The position numbers and the translations under genes are program-made. From Cyclobacterium jeungdonense (lineage in GTDB: Bacteria; Bacteroidota; Bacteroidia; Cytophagales; Cyclobacteriaceae), in assembly GCF_010994275.1 (NCBI RefSeq), contig NZ_WMCD01000015.1:1-64000 (forward strand): DNA of 64,000 nucleotides, read 5' to 3'. The notes beneath the pieces were generated by a model that did not search any database, was not told where the DNA came from, and saw nothing but the letters and a program-made list of their open reading frames with translations. This document shows, in pieces, positions 1 to 7,738 of this stretch (the first letter of the stretch is position 1; every line of letters starts with the position of its first letter).

Positions 1-12
1 CCTCATTTATTT

Positions 13-48
13 AAAAGCCCTTTGGTTAACGCCATAAGGGCTTTTTTT
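13..48 (+). terminator. Rho-independent terminator of a gene upstream of the window
   Basis: The arms AAAAGCCCTT and AAGGGCTTTT pair perfectly around a 13-nt loop and the right arm runs into a T tract. It should end a plus-strand gene lying before base 1. The A-rich left side would also let it work on the minus strand. Confidence 0.75.
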
Positions 49-60
49 ATGCCCTTATAC

Positions 61-330
61 CCCAAGGCAATAAAATACCCACCACAGATACCGCAGATAA
101 AACAAAGAATTAAAAAAACCATATAAGTGATATAAGCTCATAGAAGGGAATGCAAACAGACTTATATTACCTTCAATAACTTATGTGGTTCCTCGTTTAT
201 TATCTGCCTAATGCAAATACGTTAGTTTTAAAGCCACAAAAACTAACTCTGTGAAAATAGGAGCCAATCTGCGGTGAAACAATAAACAGCCACCACAGAT
301 AACGCAGATCCACCCAGGTAGAGGCTCACT
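61..330. repeat. Degenerate dispersed-repeat debris
   Basis: The motif CCACCACAGATAnCGCAGAT occurs at about 80-99 and again at about 291-310, and a partial inverted copy (ATCTGCGGTG) lies near 269. Between them are related TATAAG/CTTATATTA stretches. I see no credible gene in 61-490. The pattern fits eroded copies of an intergenic repeat rather than a regulatory region. Confidence 0.45.
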
Positions 331-490
331 AATCTTTCCTTTTCCCTGCCATGGTTTGGCTAAAAGAGGGTCTATTGTGAAAAATGCTCCCACTGGGCGC
401 AGGGGAGTACTTTTTCAGGGCCCGATTTACAATCCGTCCGAGTCTGTTAAGAGGAGATAACTTATACTCTAAATTGTATTTCACTTAATA

Positions 491-522
491 AAAAAAAAGC
501 CCCCGGGTTTTACCAAGGGGCT
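491..522 (-). terminator. Rho-independent terminator of the DUF1080 gene
   Basis: Read on the minus strand, AGCCCC and GGGGCT form a GC-rich stem followed by an uninterrupted run of eight T. It lies 25 bases past the stop codon of the minus-strand gene ending at 547. Confidence 0.8.
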
Positions 523-546
523 CGAGGATGGTTAAAAAAATCAAGC

Positions 547-1488
547 TTATCGTGCAGGTGTCACTTCTATTTTCCTGAATTCAATCGCGCCATGATCTCC
601 CTGAAGCATCAGTGGTCCCGGCTGACCTTCATTGCTGTCCAGAGCTCCTCCGGTAATACCGGGGATGATCTGATCGCATATAATTTCCTTCCCGTTCGCA
701 ACGATGGTAACCCTGCGTCCTATCAGGGTTATATCAAAGGTTTGCCAGACTCCCGGAGATTTTACCACCATTTCGTTTGGCGTTAAAAAACCATAGACAC
801 CTCCAAAATAAACGGAAGAAGGTGGTGTGCCTTTATTATCCTCAATTTGAACTTCGTAACGTCCTCTCAGGTAAACGCCGCTGTTACTTCCCTCAGGGTA
901 CCGGAACTCTACATGCATCTTGAAGTCTTCAAATTTCTGATCTGATATGAGATTGGCTCCAGCTTCTTCGCTTGTCAGGATTCCATTGACGACTTCCCAT
1001 TGGTTTTGTGCTTTATCAGCATGCCATCCATCCAGATTTTCCCCATTAAATAATTCAATGGTCTTTCCCCATTTTGGTGTGGCATTTCTCAGCAGTAATG
1101 GTGCTTTTACGGCTGTAAATTCATGGGTCTTTCCCATGCTGCTTATGATAGTTCCGGAAAGGCTTTCTCCTTCCAGAGTTCCCTCAAATACCATATCCCT
1201 ATCAGAATCGTCCCACTGGGGAGGAATCGAAAAATGTACTTTTCCCTGATCGTAATGAACCTGTGAAATGGGCCGGGCACTTCCATTGTGGGCCACAAAA
1301 TAGCCTACAAGTGTTCGGATACCGGAAAGTTTGACTTCCAGCCAGGAAGGAACTTCCTTTCCCTCCATCGTGACCGTGATGTCCCACCTTCCGATTAGAT
1401 CGTCGCGCTCCTGAGCCTTCAGATGATGGACTGCTAGTAATAGGAAAAAAGTAAAAAGCAACCCAAATTGGATTTGAAATTTTTTCAT
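547..1488 (-). CDS. Secreted DUF1080 (3-keto-disaccharide hydrolase-like) protein
   Basis: This 313-residue protein starts with a Sec signal peptide (MKKFQIQF, a hydrophobic stretch, then HLKAQE near residue 27), so it should be periplasmic or exported. Residues about 140-310 are a DUF1080 domain, a jelly-roll fold recognisable from LFNGENLDGWH, WEVVNGILTS, GSNSGVYLRGRYEVQ and the ending MLQGDHGAIEFRKIEV. DUF1080 members act on or bind 3-keto sugars or other glycans; the substrate here is unknown. An in-frame codon 42 bases upstream would add MRDSISPL and the rest of a 14-residue extension, but that removes the signal peptide from the N-terminus, so I use the start at 1488. The gene stands alone with its own terminator and a REP-like repeat just upstream. 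Confidence 0.85.
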   Translation of the reverse strand: MKKFQIQFGLLFTFFLLLAVHHLKAQERDDLIGRWDITVTMEGKEVPSWLEVKLSGIRTLVGYFVAHNGSARPISQVHYDQGKVHFSIPPQWDDSDRDMVFEGTLEGESLSGTIISSMGKTHEFTAVKAPLLLRNATPKWGKTIELFNGENLDGWHADKAQNQWEVVNGILTSEEAGANLISDQKFEDFKMHVEFRYPEGSNSGVYLRGRYEVQIEDNKGTPPSSVYFGGVYGFLTPNEMVVKSPGVWQTFDITLIGRRVTIVANGKEIICDQIIPGITGGALDSNEGQPGPLMLQGDHGAIEFRKIEVTPAR

Positions 1489-1490
1489 GT

Positions 1491-1579
1491 CTTTATAATT
1501 GTCTTTTAGTGGTGAAATGGAATCTCGCATGCCTGATAATCATCCTACTGTGTGATGATCTCGTCATGCTCGATTTCAT
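1491..1579 (-). repeat. REP-like dispersed repeat, copy A
   Basis: The core from 1519 to 1579 begins GAATCTCGCATG and ends CATGCTCGATTTCAT, the reverse orientation of the copies near 49948 and 58077. The left flank CTTTATAATTG matches the flank of the copy near 24981. It sits in the upstream region of the DUF1080 gene. Confidence 0.75.
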
Positions 1580-1671
1580 ATGTAGATAATTGATGGTGAA
1601 TAATTTTGTAAAATTACTGGTTTTTTGCTTGCCATTAAAGGACAAGTTGAAATAATGCCTGCCATCTACGT

Positions 1672-2247
1672 TCAGGGAGTAAGCAAGAGAAGCTGAACTC
1701 CACAAATCAATCCCAGCGATGCCCCCCAAACCAATTCGGCAGATCGATGTCTGCCTAATTGCCACCGAGACCAGGCAATTAGCGGAAGGGTTACGAAGAG
1801 CAGTACTCCTAAACCAAAACTGATGGGAGAAATGGCAAGGGCAACATAGCCAGCAATCGCCAGGTGCAGTGATACTTTGATTCGGAAATTGAGTAAAAAG
1901 GAAAGGAGCAACAGCTGTATCAGGATTAATCCTCCGGTAAGCACCTCATTCGGAAGTTCGTTTACCCATAAAAACAGGATAACCAATCCACCCAAAAACA
2001 AAATCCAAGGGTACAGTGAGTAACGCTGCCGTCTTATAGACACGTCAAAATTACTGTATCGTCCCTTTTGCGTGTGGTATCTGTTCCAGATAATTAGGGG
2101 TAAAATTCCAAGCAACAGGATTCCTACTACTGTCCAGGTTGCTTTTGCTGGTTCAAGGATAGAAAAAAGGGTATAAATTACGAAGGCCACCAACAGGTTG
2201 ATGGGATGTGCTATTCGGGAAATATATAGTGCCAGGCGGTATCTCAA
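1672..2247 (-). CDS. PAP2-superfamily-like integral membrane protein
   Basis: The 191-residue protein has about six hydrophobic segments. Its C-terminal half resembles type 2 phosphatidic acid phosphatases: KVSLH at about 124-128 stands where PSGH is usual, and SRWQLGRH followed three residues later by E fits SRx5Hx3D with D changed to E. The lysine-arginine-proline motif is not clear. Such proteins remove phosphate from lipid phosphates or undecaprenyl pyrophosphate at the membrane. The altered motifs mean activity is uncertain. It is a single gene, transcribed away from the histidine genes. Confidence 0.6.
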   Translation of the reverse strand: MRYRLALYISRIAHPINLLVAFVIYTLFSILEPAKATWTVVGILLLGILPLIIWNRYHTQKGRYSNFDVSIRRQRYSLYPWILFLGGLVILFLWVNELPNEVLTGGLILIQLLLLSFLLNFRIKVSLHLAIAGYVALAISPISFGLGVLLFVTLPLIAWSRWQLGRHRSAELVWGASLGLICGVQLLLLTP

Positions 2248-2471
2248 AAGATCAGGTCATTAATAGTGCTAATTTGCTGGATAAATTTCACTAAAAACAT
2301 CCAACTTCGGATTATTTTCATTTCGATACCAATCCATCGAAACTAAATGCTACATAAACCTTCCCCTAATGCCGGTCAAATTTCTCCGGTAAACTTTCCC
2401 TCTACCGGTAAAAGGGTTAAATTAGCGGATTCTAAAAAAAACGCCAGGTAATCCGTTAAGGAACAAAACAA

Positions 2472-3056
2472 ATGGATGTAGCAGTGATCAAATACAATGC
2501 AGGTAATGTGCAGTCTGTATTGTATGCCATGGAACGGCTGGGGGCCAATGCAATCCTCACAGACGATTGGGAAACCATCAAGAAATCAGATAAGGTGATT
2601 TTTCCTGGACAGGGAGAGGCCAGCACCGCCATGAAGTACCTCAAAGAAAGAAAGCTGGACCAACTCATCATTGCACTGGATCAACCCTTTTTTGGAATTT
2701 GCCTTGGGCTACAGTTACTTTGTGAGCATTCGGAGGAGTACGATACTACCTGTCTGGGGGTGTTTCCGATCCGCGTCAAAAAATTTCCTCCTCTCGAAAA
2801 AGTCCCACACATCGGATGGAATAACCTTCAGCATCTGAAATCCCCTTTGTTAGAAGGGTTGAATGATTCTGCCTACGTGTATTATGTACATAGTTATTAT
2901 GCAGAAGTGGATCCCAGGTATACCATCGCTACCACTCACTACATAAATGATTTTTCGGCCTTGCTGCACAGGGATAACTATTATGCGATGCAGGCTCACC
3001 CTGAAAAAAGCAGCGAGGTAGGGGAAACTATTTTAACCAATTTTCTGAATTTATAA
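2472..3056 (+). CDS. hisH: Imidazole glycerol phosphate synthase, glutaminase subunit HisH
   Basis: HisH releases ammonia from glutamine and channels it to HisF for the ring-closing step of histidine synthesis. The 194-residue class I amidotransferase has the nucleophile C77 in FFGICLGLQ and the H176-x-E178 pair in MQAHPEKS, so the triad is intact. Length is normal. The stop overlaps the hisA start by one base (TAATG), which suggests translational coupling. It is the first his gene seen here; hisG, hisD, hisC and hisB are not upstream, so the rest of the pathway is elsewhere or beyond the repeat-rich left end. Confidence 0.97.
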   Translation: MDVAVIKYNAGNVQSVLYAMERLGANAILTDDWETIKKSDKVIFPGQGEASTAMKYLKERKLDQLIIALDQPFFGICLGLQLLCEHSEEYDTTCLGVFPIRVKKFPPLEKVPHIGWNNLQHLKSPLLEGLNDSAYVYYVHSYYAEVDPRYTIATTHYINDFSALLHRDNYYAMQAHPEKSSEVGETILTNFLNL

Positions 3057-3778
3057 TGGAAATTATTCCAGCAATTGATATTATCGACGGGAAGTGTGTT
3101 CGCCTTACACAAGGGGATTACGCCCGAAAAAAAGAGTATGCTTCTGATCCGGTCGAGGTAGCCAGGAAGTTTGAGGACGCAGGAATCCGCCGGTTGCACC
3201 TGGTGGATCTGGACGGGGCGAAGGCAAAAAGAATTGTAAACAAGGAGGTACTGGAGGGAATTTGCAAATCCACTTCGCTGCAAGTGGATTTTGGGGGTGG
3301 CATTCAGTCCAATGAAGATTTGGAACTGGCCTTTCGGCTAGGGGCCAAACAGGTAACAGGAGGAAGCATTGCTGTTAAAAATCCGGCTTTATTTACTGAA
3401 TGGTTACAAACACATGGAGGTGAGCGGTTGATTTTGGGAGCAGATGCGAAAAATAGAAAAATTGCCATATCCGGATGGCAGGAGACTACCGCCATGGATT
3501 TAATTGGCTTCATCCGGGAATACGCCGAAAAAGGTGTAAAATACGTTATTTGTACAGATGTGGCGAAAGATGGCTTGCTACAGGGCCCATCTCTTGAATT
3601 ATACCAAGAAATCATGAAGGAAATTCCGGAAATAGACCTCATTGCCAGTGGGGGAGTGGCCTCGGTAAAAGACTTAGAGGATTTGGAGGAGGCCGGAGTC
3701 TACGGCGTCATTGTGGGTAAGGCTTTTTACGAGGGTAAAATTAGTTTATCCGAACTCAGGACTTTCATCCGAAATTAA
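3056..3778 (+). CDS. hisA: Phosphoribosylformimino-5-aminoimidazole carboxamide ribotide isomerase HisA
   Basis: HisA performs the Amadori isomerisation of ProFAR to PRFAR, the substrate of HisF/HisH. The 240-residue TIM barrel carries both catalytic aspartates, D8 in PAIDIIDG and D130 in ILGAD, and the two phosphate-binding glycine motifs FGGGI and ASGGV. It lies between hisH and hisF with essentially no spacing, so all three should be on one message. Confidence 0.97.
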   Translation: MEIIPAIDIIDGKCVRLTQGDYARKKEYASDPVEVARKFEDAGIRRLHLVDLDGAKAKRIVNKEVLEGICKSTSLQVDFGGGIQSNEDLELAFRLGAKQVTGGSIAVKNPALFTEWLQTHGGERLILGADAKNRKIAISGWQETTAMDLIGFIREYAEKGVKYVICTDVAKDGLLQGPSLELYQEIMKEIPEIDLIASGGVASVKDLEDLEEAGVYGVIVGKAFYEGKISLSELRTFIRN

Positions 3779-3779
3779 T

Positions 3780-4535
3780 ATGTTGACCAAAAGAATCATA
3801 CCCTGCCTGGATGTCAAGGATGGCCGAACCGTTAAAGGGGTCAATTTTATTCAGCTCAGGGATGCGGGAGACCCCGTGGAATTGGGACGTATCTATGCAG
3901 AAGAAGGCGCTGATGAACTGGTGTATTTGGATATTACGGCCACGGTAGAAAAGAGAAAAACCTTGGTAGAACTTGTAACCAGGGTGGCGAAAACGGTCAA
4001 CATACCTTTTACCGTAGGGGGAGGGATTTCCAACGTGGATGACGTCAAAGCCCTTCTTAACGCAGGAGCTGATAAAATCAGTATCAATTCTGCCGCTGTG
4101 AAAAACCCCAGAGCTGTGGACGAAATGGCAAGAGAGTTTGGCAGTCAGTGTATCGTAGTGGCGATAGATACTAAGAATATCGATGGGATTGATTTCGTTC
4201 ACACGCATGGCGGAAGAAAGCCCACTGTCCTGCAAACCCGGGAATGGGCCAGGGAAGTGACCGACAGGGGAGCGGGAGAGATTTTGTTAACCTCTATGGA
4301 TCATGACGGTGTGAAAAATGGGTTTGCCAATGAGATTACAGCAGACTTATCTGCTTTACTCGCTATCCCTATCATTGCATCAGGGGGAGCGGGGAAAATG
4401 GAGCATTTTAAAGAAGTATTTACGGCAGGTAAAGCGGATGCAGCCCTTGCGGCCAGTATTTTTCATTTCAAGGAAATCCCCATTCCTGAATTGAAAAAGT
4501 ACCTCGAAAGGGAGGGGCTGAGTATAAGGAGGTAA
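3780..4535 (+). CDS. hisF: Imidazole glycerol phosphate synthase, cyclase subunit HisF
   Basis: HisF uses ammonia from HisH to turn PRFAR into IGP and AICAR; AICAR feeds purine synthesis. The 251-residue barrel starts MLTKRIIPCLDVKDG with D11 and has D130 in VVAID, the two catalytic acids. VGGGIS and ASGGAG bind the substrate phosphates. A longer reading frame opens at 3711 inside hisA, but MLTKRIIP is the family's usual N-terminus and lies one base after the hisA stop, so I place the start at 3780. Confidence 0.97.
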   Translation: MLTKRIIPCLDVKDGRTVKGVNFIQLRDAGDPVELGRIYAEEGADELVYLDITATVEKRKTLVELVTRVAKTVNIPFTVGGGISNVDDVKALLNAGADKISINSAAVKNPRAVDEMAREFGSQCIVVAIDTKNIDGIDFVHTHGGRKPTVLQTREWAREVTDRGAGEILLTSMDHDGVKNGFANEITADLSALLAIPIIASGGAGKMEHFKEVFTAGKADAALAASIFHFKEIPIPELKKYLEREGLSIRR

Positions 4536-4591
4536 TCAAGTATAGCCAGATTATTCCTAAATAAAGGGAACTGGAATAAAAAAATAATACA

Positions 4592-5197
4592 ATGGACACG
4601 TTAGCGGTAGATTTTGATAAAGTGAATGGGTTGGTACCTGCCATCGTGCAGGATGAAAATTCGAAAGAGGTTCTCATGCTGGGATACATGAATAAGGAGG
4701 CGCTGGACCAATCCGTGAAAAGCGGGAAGGTGACTTTTTTCAGCCGAAGCAAGCAAAGGCTTTGGACGAAAGGTGAGACTTCCGGAAATTTTTTACTTAT
4801 CCGAAAAATCGAATTGGACTGCGATAGGGATACCCTGTTGATACAGGCGAATCCTCAAGGTCCGGTTTGCCATAAAGGGGACGATACCTGTTTTGCACAT
4901 CAAAACCAGAGCAAATCCTTTTTTATTGACGAATTGCGAAAAGTAATAAAGGATCGGAAAAATAATCCATCAACTAAATCCTACACCACCTCTTTGTTTG
5001 CTTCGGGTATCAATAAAATGGCTCAAAAAGTGGGTGAAGAAGCGGTAGAGCTTGTTATCGAAGCTAAAGATGACGATAAGAAGTTATTTTTGGGAGAAGC
5101 TGCGGATCTGATGTTTCATTACCTGGTACTGCTCGAAGCTAAAGGGTACGAACTGGACGAAGTAATGGAAGTACTGATCAGCAGGCATCAAAAATAA
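4592..5197 (+). CDS. hisIE: Bifunctional phosphoribosyl-AMP cyclohydrolase / phosphoribosyl-ATP pyrophosphatase HisIE
   Basis: This fused enzyme does steps two and three of histidine synthesis. Residues 1-110 are the HisI cyclohydrolase: the zinc and magnesium site is visible in LDCDRDT and PVCHKGDDTCF. Residues about 115-201 are the HisE pyrophosphatase, an all-helical MazG-type domain with EEAVELVIEAK and the metal ligands in GEAADLMFHYL. The fused form is common in Bacteroidota and Proteobacteria. It follows hisF after a 56-base gap. Confidence 0.97.
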   Translation: MDTLAVDFDKVNGLVPAIVQDENSKEVLMLGYMNKEALDQSVKSGKVTFFSRSKQRLWTKGETSGNFLLIRKIELDCDRDTLLIQANPQGPVCHKGDDTCFAHQNQSKSFFIDELRKVIKDRKNNPSTKSYTTSLFASGINKMAQKVGEEAVELVIEAKDDDKKLFLGEAADLMFHYLVLLEAKGYELDEVMEVLISRHQK

Positions 5198-5202
5198 ATA
5201 GC

Positions 5203-5613
5203 ATGGCTGCTCCCGCAACCCTGTTTGTATACGGCACACTTCGTAAAGGATTTGATCATCCCATGTCAAAAATCCTGGCTGATTCAGCCAAGTACATTGG
5301 AAAAGGCACCTTTCAGGGATTATTATTTGACAGAGGTCCTTACCCGGCAGCGGTAGTCTCCTATGACAAACATTGCCGGGTTCATGGAGACGTTTATGAG
5401 CTGCAAGAGGCAAAAAAGGTATTGCAAATAATGGATGAATACGAAGCGGCCGGAGAGCTACTGGAAACGGGCGTTACTTTTGAAAGGAAGCAGGTAGAAA
5501 TACGGATGGAGGACGGGTCGCGACGGATGGCCTGGGTTTATTTGCATAGCGGATATACGGATCATTTCATTCCTATTGAAGGTGGAGATTACTTACGGTT
5601 CAAAAAACCATGA
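5203..5613 (+). CDS. Gamma-glutamylcyclotransferase / AIG2-like protein
   Basis: The 136-residue protein has the GGCT-fold signature FVYGTLRKG at residues 8-16, a substrate loop (GPYPAAV) and the conserved acid in MDEYEA. Family members convert gamma-glutamyl amides or amines to 5-oxoproline; the exact substrate cannot be read here. It begins 5 bases after hisIE and is probably co-transcribed with it, though no functional link to histidine synthesis is evident. Confidence 0.85.
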   Translation: MAAPATLFVYGTLRKGFDHPMSKILADSAKYIGKGTFQGLLFDRGPYPAAVVSYDKHCRVHGDVYELQEAKKVLQIMDEYEAAGELLETGVTFERKQVEIRMEDGSRRMAWVYLHSGYTDHFIPIEGGDYLRFKKP

Positions 5614-5703
5614 ACTTCCTTTTAGAAAGGGATGGTGGAATTATCATTATTTTATTGACTTTCAGATGTTTGTGGTTTATTTTAACTCAAAAATCAGGAC
5701 TCA

Positions 5704-6240
5704 ATGAAAATAGTTAAGATTATTCTAATCGTTATGTTGGCAGTGATTGCCATTCCATTGGTGTTAGCCTTGTTTGTTCCGAAGGAATATTCCGTGGAGC
5801 GAGAGGTGGTTATTAATAAGCCTAGGCAGGAAGTCTATGACTACATTAAGTATCTGAATCACCAAGATAATTTTTCCACCTGGTCTCAAATGGATCCGGA
5901 TATGAAAAAAACGTATTCCGGAACGGACGGTCAGGTCGGCTTTGTATCTGCATGGGAAAGCGATAACCCAGATGTAGGAGTCGGAGAACAGGAAATAATT
6001 GATATGGAAGAAGGTCACAGGATAGACTATGCCCTACGTTTTAAAGAACCCTTTGAGGCATCAGATAAAGCTTATTTTCAATTGGAATCGGTCAAACCAG
6101 ATCAGACTAAGGTAATATGGGGATTCGAAGGTTACATGGCTTATCCTATGAATAGCATGTTGTTGGTAATGGATATGGAGGGCTTGATCGGAAACGATTT
6201 TTCAGAGGGTCTGGACCGGCTAAAAGCCATTTTGGAGTAA
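5704..6240 (+). CDS. SRPBCC (START-like) family protein with N-terminal membrane anchor
   Basis: The 178-residue protein begins with one hydrophobic segment (residues about 4-23, ending ALFVPKEYSVE), then a START/Bet v 1-like helix-grip domain. The VEREVVINKPRQEVYDYI opening and the closing GLDRLKAILE are typical of the polyketide-cyclase-like SRPBCC group in Bacteroidota. These bind hydrophobic ligands; no catalytic role can be assigned. It is 90 bases after the GGCT gene. Confidence 0.8.
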   Translation: MKIVKIILIVMLAVIAIPLVLALFVPKEYSVEREVVINKPRQEVYDYIKYLNHQDNFSTWSQMDPDMKKTYSGTDGQVGFVSAWESDNPDVGVGEQEIIDMEEGHRIDYALRFKEPFEASDKAYFQLESVKPDQTKVIWGFEGYMAYPMNSMLLVMDMEGLIGNDFSEGLDRLKAILE

Positions 6241-6457
6241 GGCTCAATATCCATGTTCCTTGTTTCCGTTATATTTTTTGATCATAAATTTATTTTTTAT
6301 TTGAAAAATTTGCCTTTTTGGATTGTATGTTGGCATGTGGTGTACCAACTCCGTTATTGTGTTTATCAAACCTTTTATTTCATTTTTCCTTTAAATTATC
6401 TCAAACAATATGGGTTGGTATAGGTTTCTCTATCATAAACTACTAAATCAACTCACC

Positions 6458-6967
6458 ATGAAAAAATTAATGAGTATTTTCCTGATGGCCACTTTAATTG
6501 TGGTCACTTCATTTGCAAACGATGGCGAAAAAGATCCTATCCCTGTAGCGGCAGATAAGGATATCGTAGACTTAGCAGTCGGAACAGATTTCTTGTCTAC
6601 CCTGGTTGCTGCTGTTAAAGCTGGAGGTCTGGTAGATGTCCTGAAAGGTGATGGCCCTTTTACAGTTTTTGCTCCTACTAATGAAGCATTTTCTAAATTG
6701 CCGGAGGGTACGTTGGAAAGTCTGTTGAAGCCTGAAAACAAGGCGCAGCTTGTAAAGATTCTTACTTATCACGTAGTTCCTGGATCAATCAAATCTTCAG
6801 ATTTGAAAAATGGAATGGAAGTAGAAACTGTTCAGGGGCAAAAAGTGAAAGTCATGCTAGCGGATGGGAAAGCGATGATCGACAAGGCGACCGTCACGAC
6901 GGCAGACATTGAAGCAACTAACGGAATGGTTCACGTAATTGATACGGTCATTCTTCCAGAAATGTAA
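6458..6967 (+). CDS. Secreted fasciclin (FAS1) domain protein
   Basis: A 169-residue protein with a Sec signal peptide (MKKLMSIFLM to about residue 21) and one FAS1 domain. The two conserved blocks are visible: H1 as FTVFAPTNEAFSKLP and H2 as GMVHVIDTVILP, with YHVVPG between them. FAS1 domains mediate adhesion at the cell surface. The frame is open 48 bases further upstream, but only ATG 6458 gives a proper signal peptide. A hairpin terminator follows. Confidence 0.92.
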   Translation: MKKLMSIFLMATLIVVTSFANDGEKDPIPVAADKDIVDLAVGTDFLSTLVAAVKAGGLVDVLKGDGPFTVFAPTNEAFSKLPEGTLESLLKPENKAQLVKILTYHVVPGSIKSSDLKNGMEVETVQGQKVKVMLADGKAMIDKATVTTADIEATNGMVHVIDTVILPEM

Positions 6968-6982
6968 ATTTAATTTAAAAAC

Positions 6983-7738
6983 TTAAGAATTAAGGCTGTT
7001 TTTTTGTTGAGACAGCCTTTTTTTATTTTTTTCACTTGGTTTCATCTTAAGAAGACCACTATCCAGATAGATCACGGAACGGTATTTATTCAAATGCAGA
7101 CAAAAATCAATATCCTTTTCTAATTGGTGATTTTGCAGTCTTTTGGTATGGGATGCTTTTTGTAGAAAACCGGTCAGATTCTTCTCAGCTTTTTGAAAAA
7201 GTGCTTCCATGGCCAAGGTGGCATCGCAATTATGTTTCCAACCCAATTCTAAAGAAAGGGCCCCTGCAAAAAGGGAGTCTTCGAGATTGAATTTACCTTT
7301 CCATCCGGCGCAGAGTACCAAAACGTCATTAGTAGTACCTTTCAAATAATCTACCGTAGCTTGCAGGTTCAGAAATGCACCGATAAGGATCTCCCGGGAA
7401 TCATTTTCTGCAAGAGAAATGGCTCTGGTGCCATTAGTAGTAGTCATGGCCAGATTTTTTCCAGCGAAGATATTATCAAGAAAAGCAAGAGGGCTGTTTC
7501 CAAGATCAAATCCCTCCGCTTGTTTTCCATCTCTTTCTCCGGCAATTAGCCAGTTTTGGTCTTTGTAGCTTCGACATTCTTCCAAGTCTTTCAGGGGTTT
7601 GATACAGTGGACTCCATTTGATAGTGCAGTGACCATAGTAGAGCTTGCCCTGAAAATATCCACCACAACCACTGTTTTACCCTCTAAATCGTGCAGGTGT
7701 ACCAGGTCAGGACTGATACAGGTTTCTATTTTCCTCAT
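6983..7738 (-). CDS. comB: 2-phosphosulfolactate phosphatase ComB
   Basis: ComB hydrolyses (R)-2-phospho-3-sulfolactate to 3-sulfolactate, a step known from coenzyme M synthesis but also found in bacteria that make other sulfonates. The 251-residue length is normal. Family blocks seen are VVVVDIFRASSTM near the N-terminus, EGFDLGNSPLAF, TTTNGTRAI and LCAGWKGKFNLEDSLFAGA. It overlaps gcvT by 4 bases (ATGA), so the two are translated from one message. No comA is in the window. Confidence 0.88.
   Translation of the reverse strand: MRKIETCISPDLVHLHDLEGKTVVVVDIFRASSTMVTALSNGVHCIKPLKDLEECRSYKDQNWLIAGERDGKQAEGFDLGNSPLAFLDNIFAGKNLAMTTTNGTRAISLAENDSREILIGAFLNLQATVDYLKGTTNDVLVLCAGWKGKFNLEDSLFAGALSLELGWKHNCDATLAMEALFQKAEKNLTGFLQKASHTKRLQNHQLEKDIDFCLHLNKYRSVIYLDSGLLKMKPSEKNKKRLSQQKNSLNS
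6992..7030 (+). terminator. Rho-independent terminator after the fasciclin gene
   Basis: AAGGCTGT pairs with ACAGCCTT and a long T run follows on the plus strand. It lies 25 bases past the fasciclin stop and inside the last codons of the convergent comB gene, so the two 3' ends overlap. Confidence 0.8.

Noticed and set aside
208..393. A 61-codon minus-strand frame at the left edge
   Set aside because: It is read through repeat debris and has no homologous feel.
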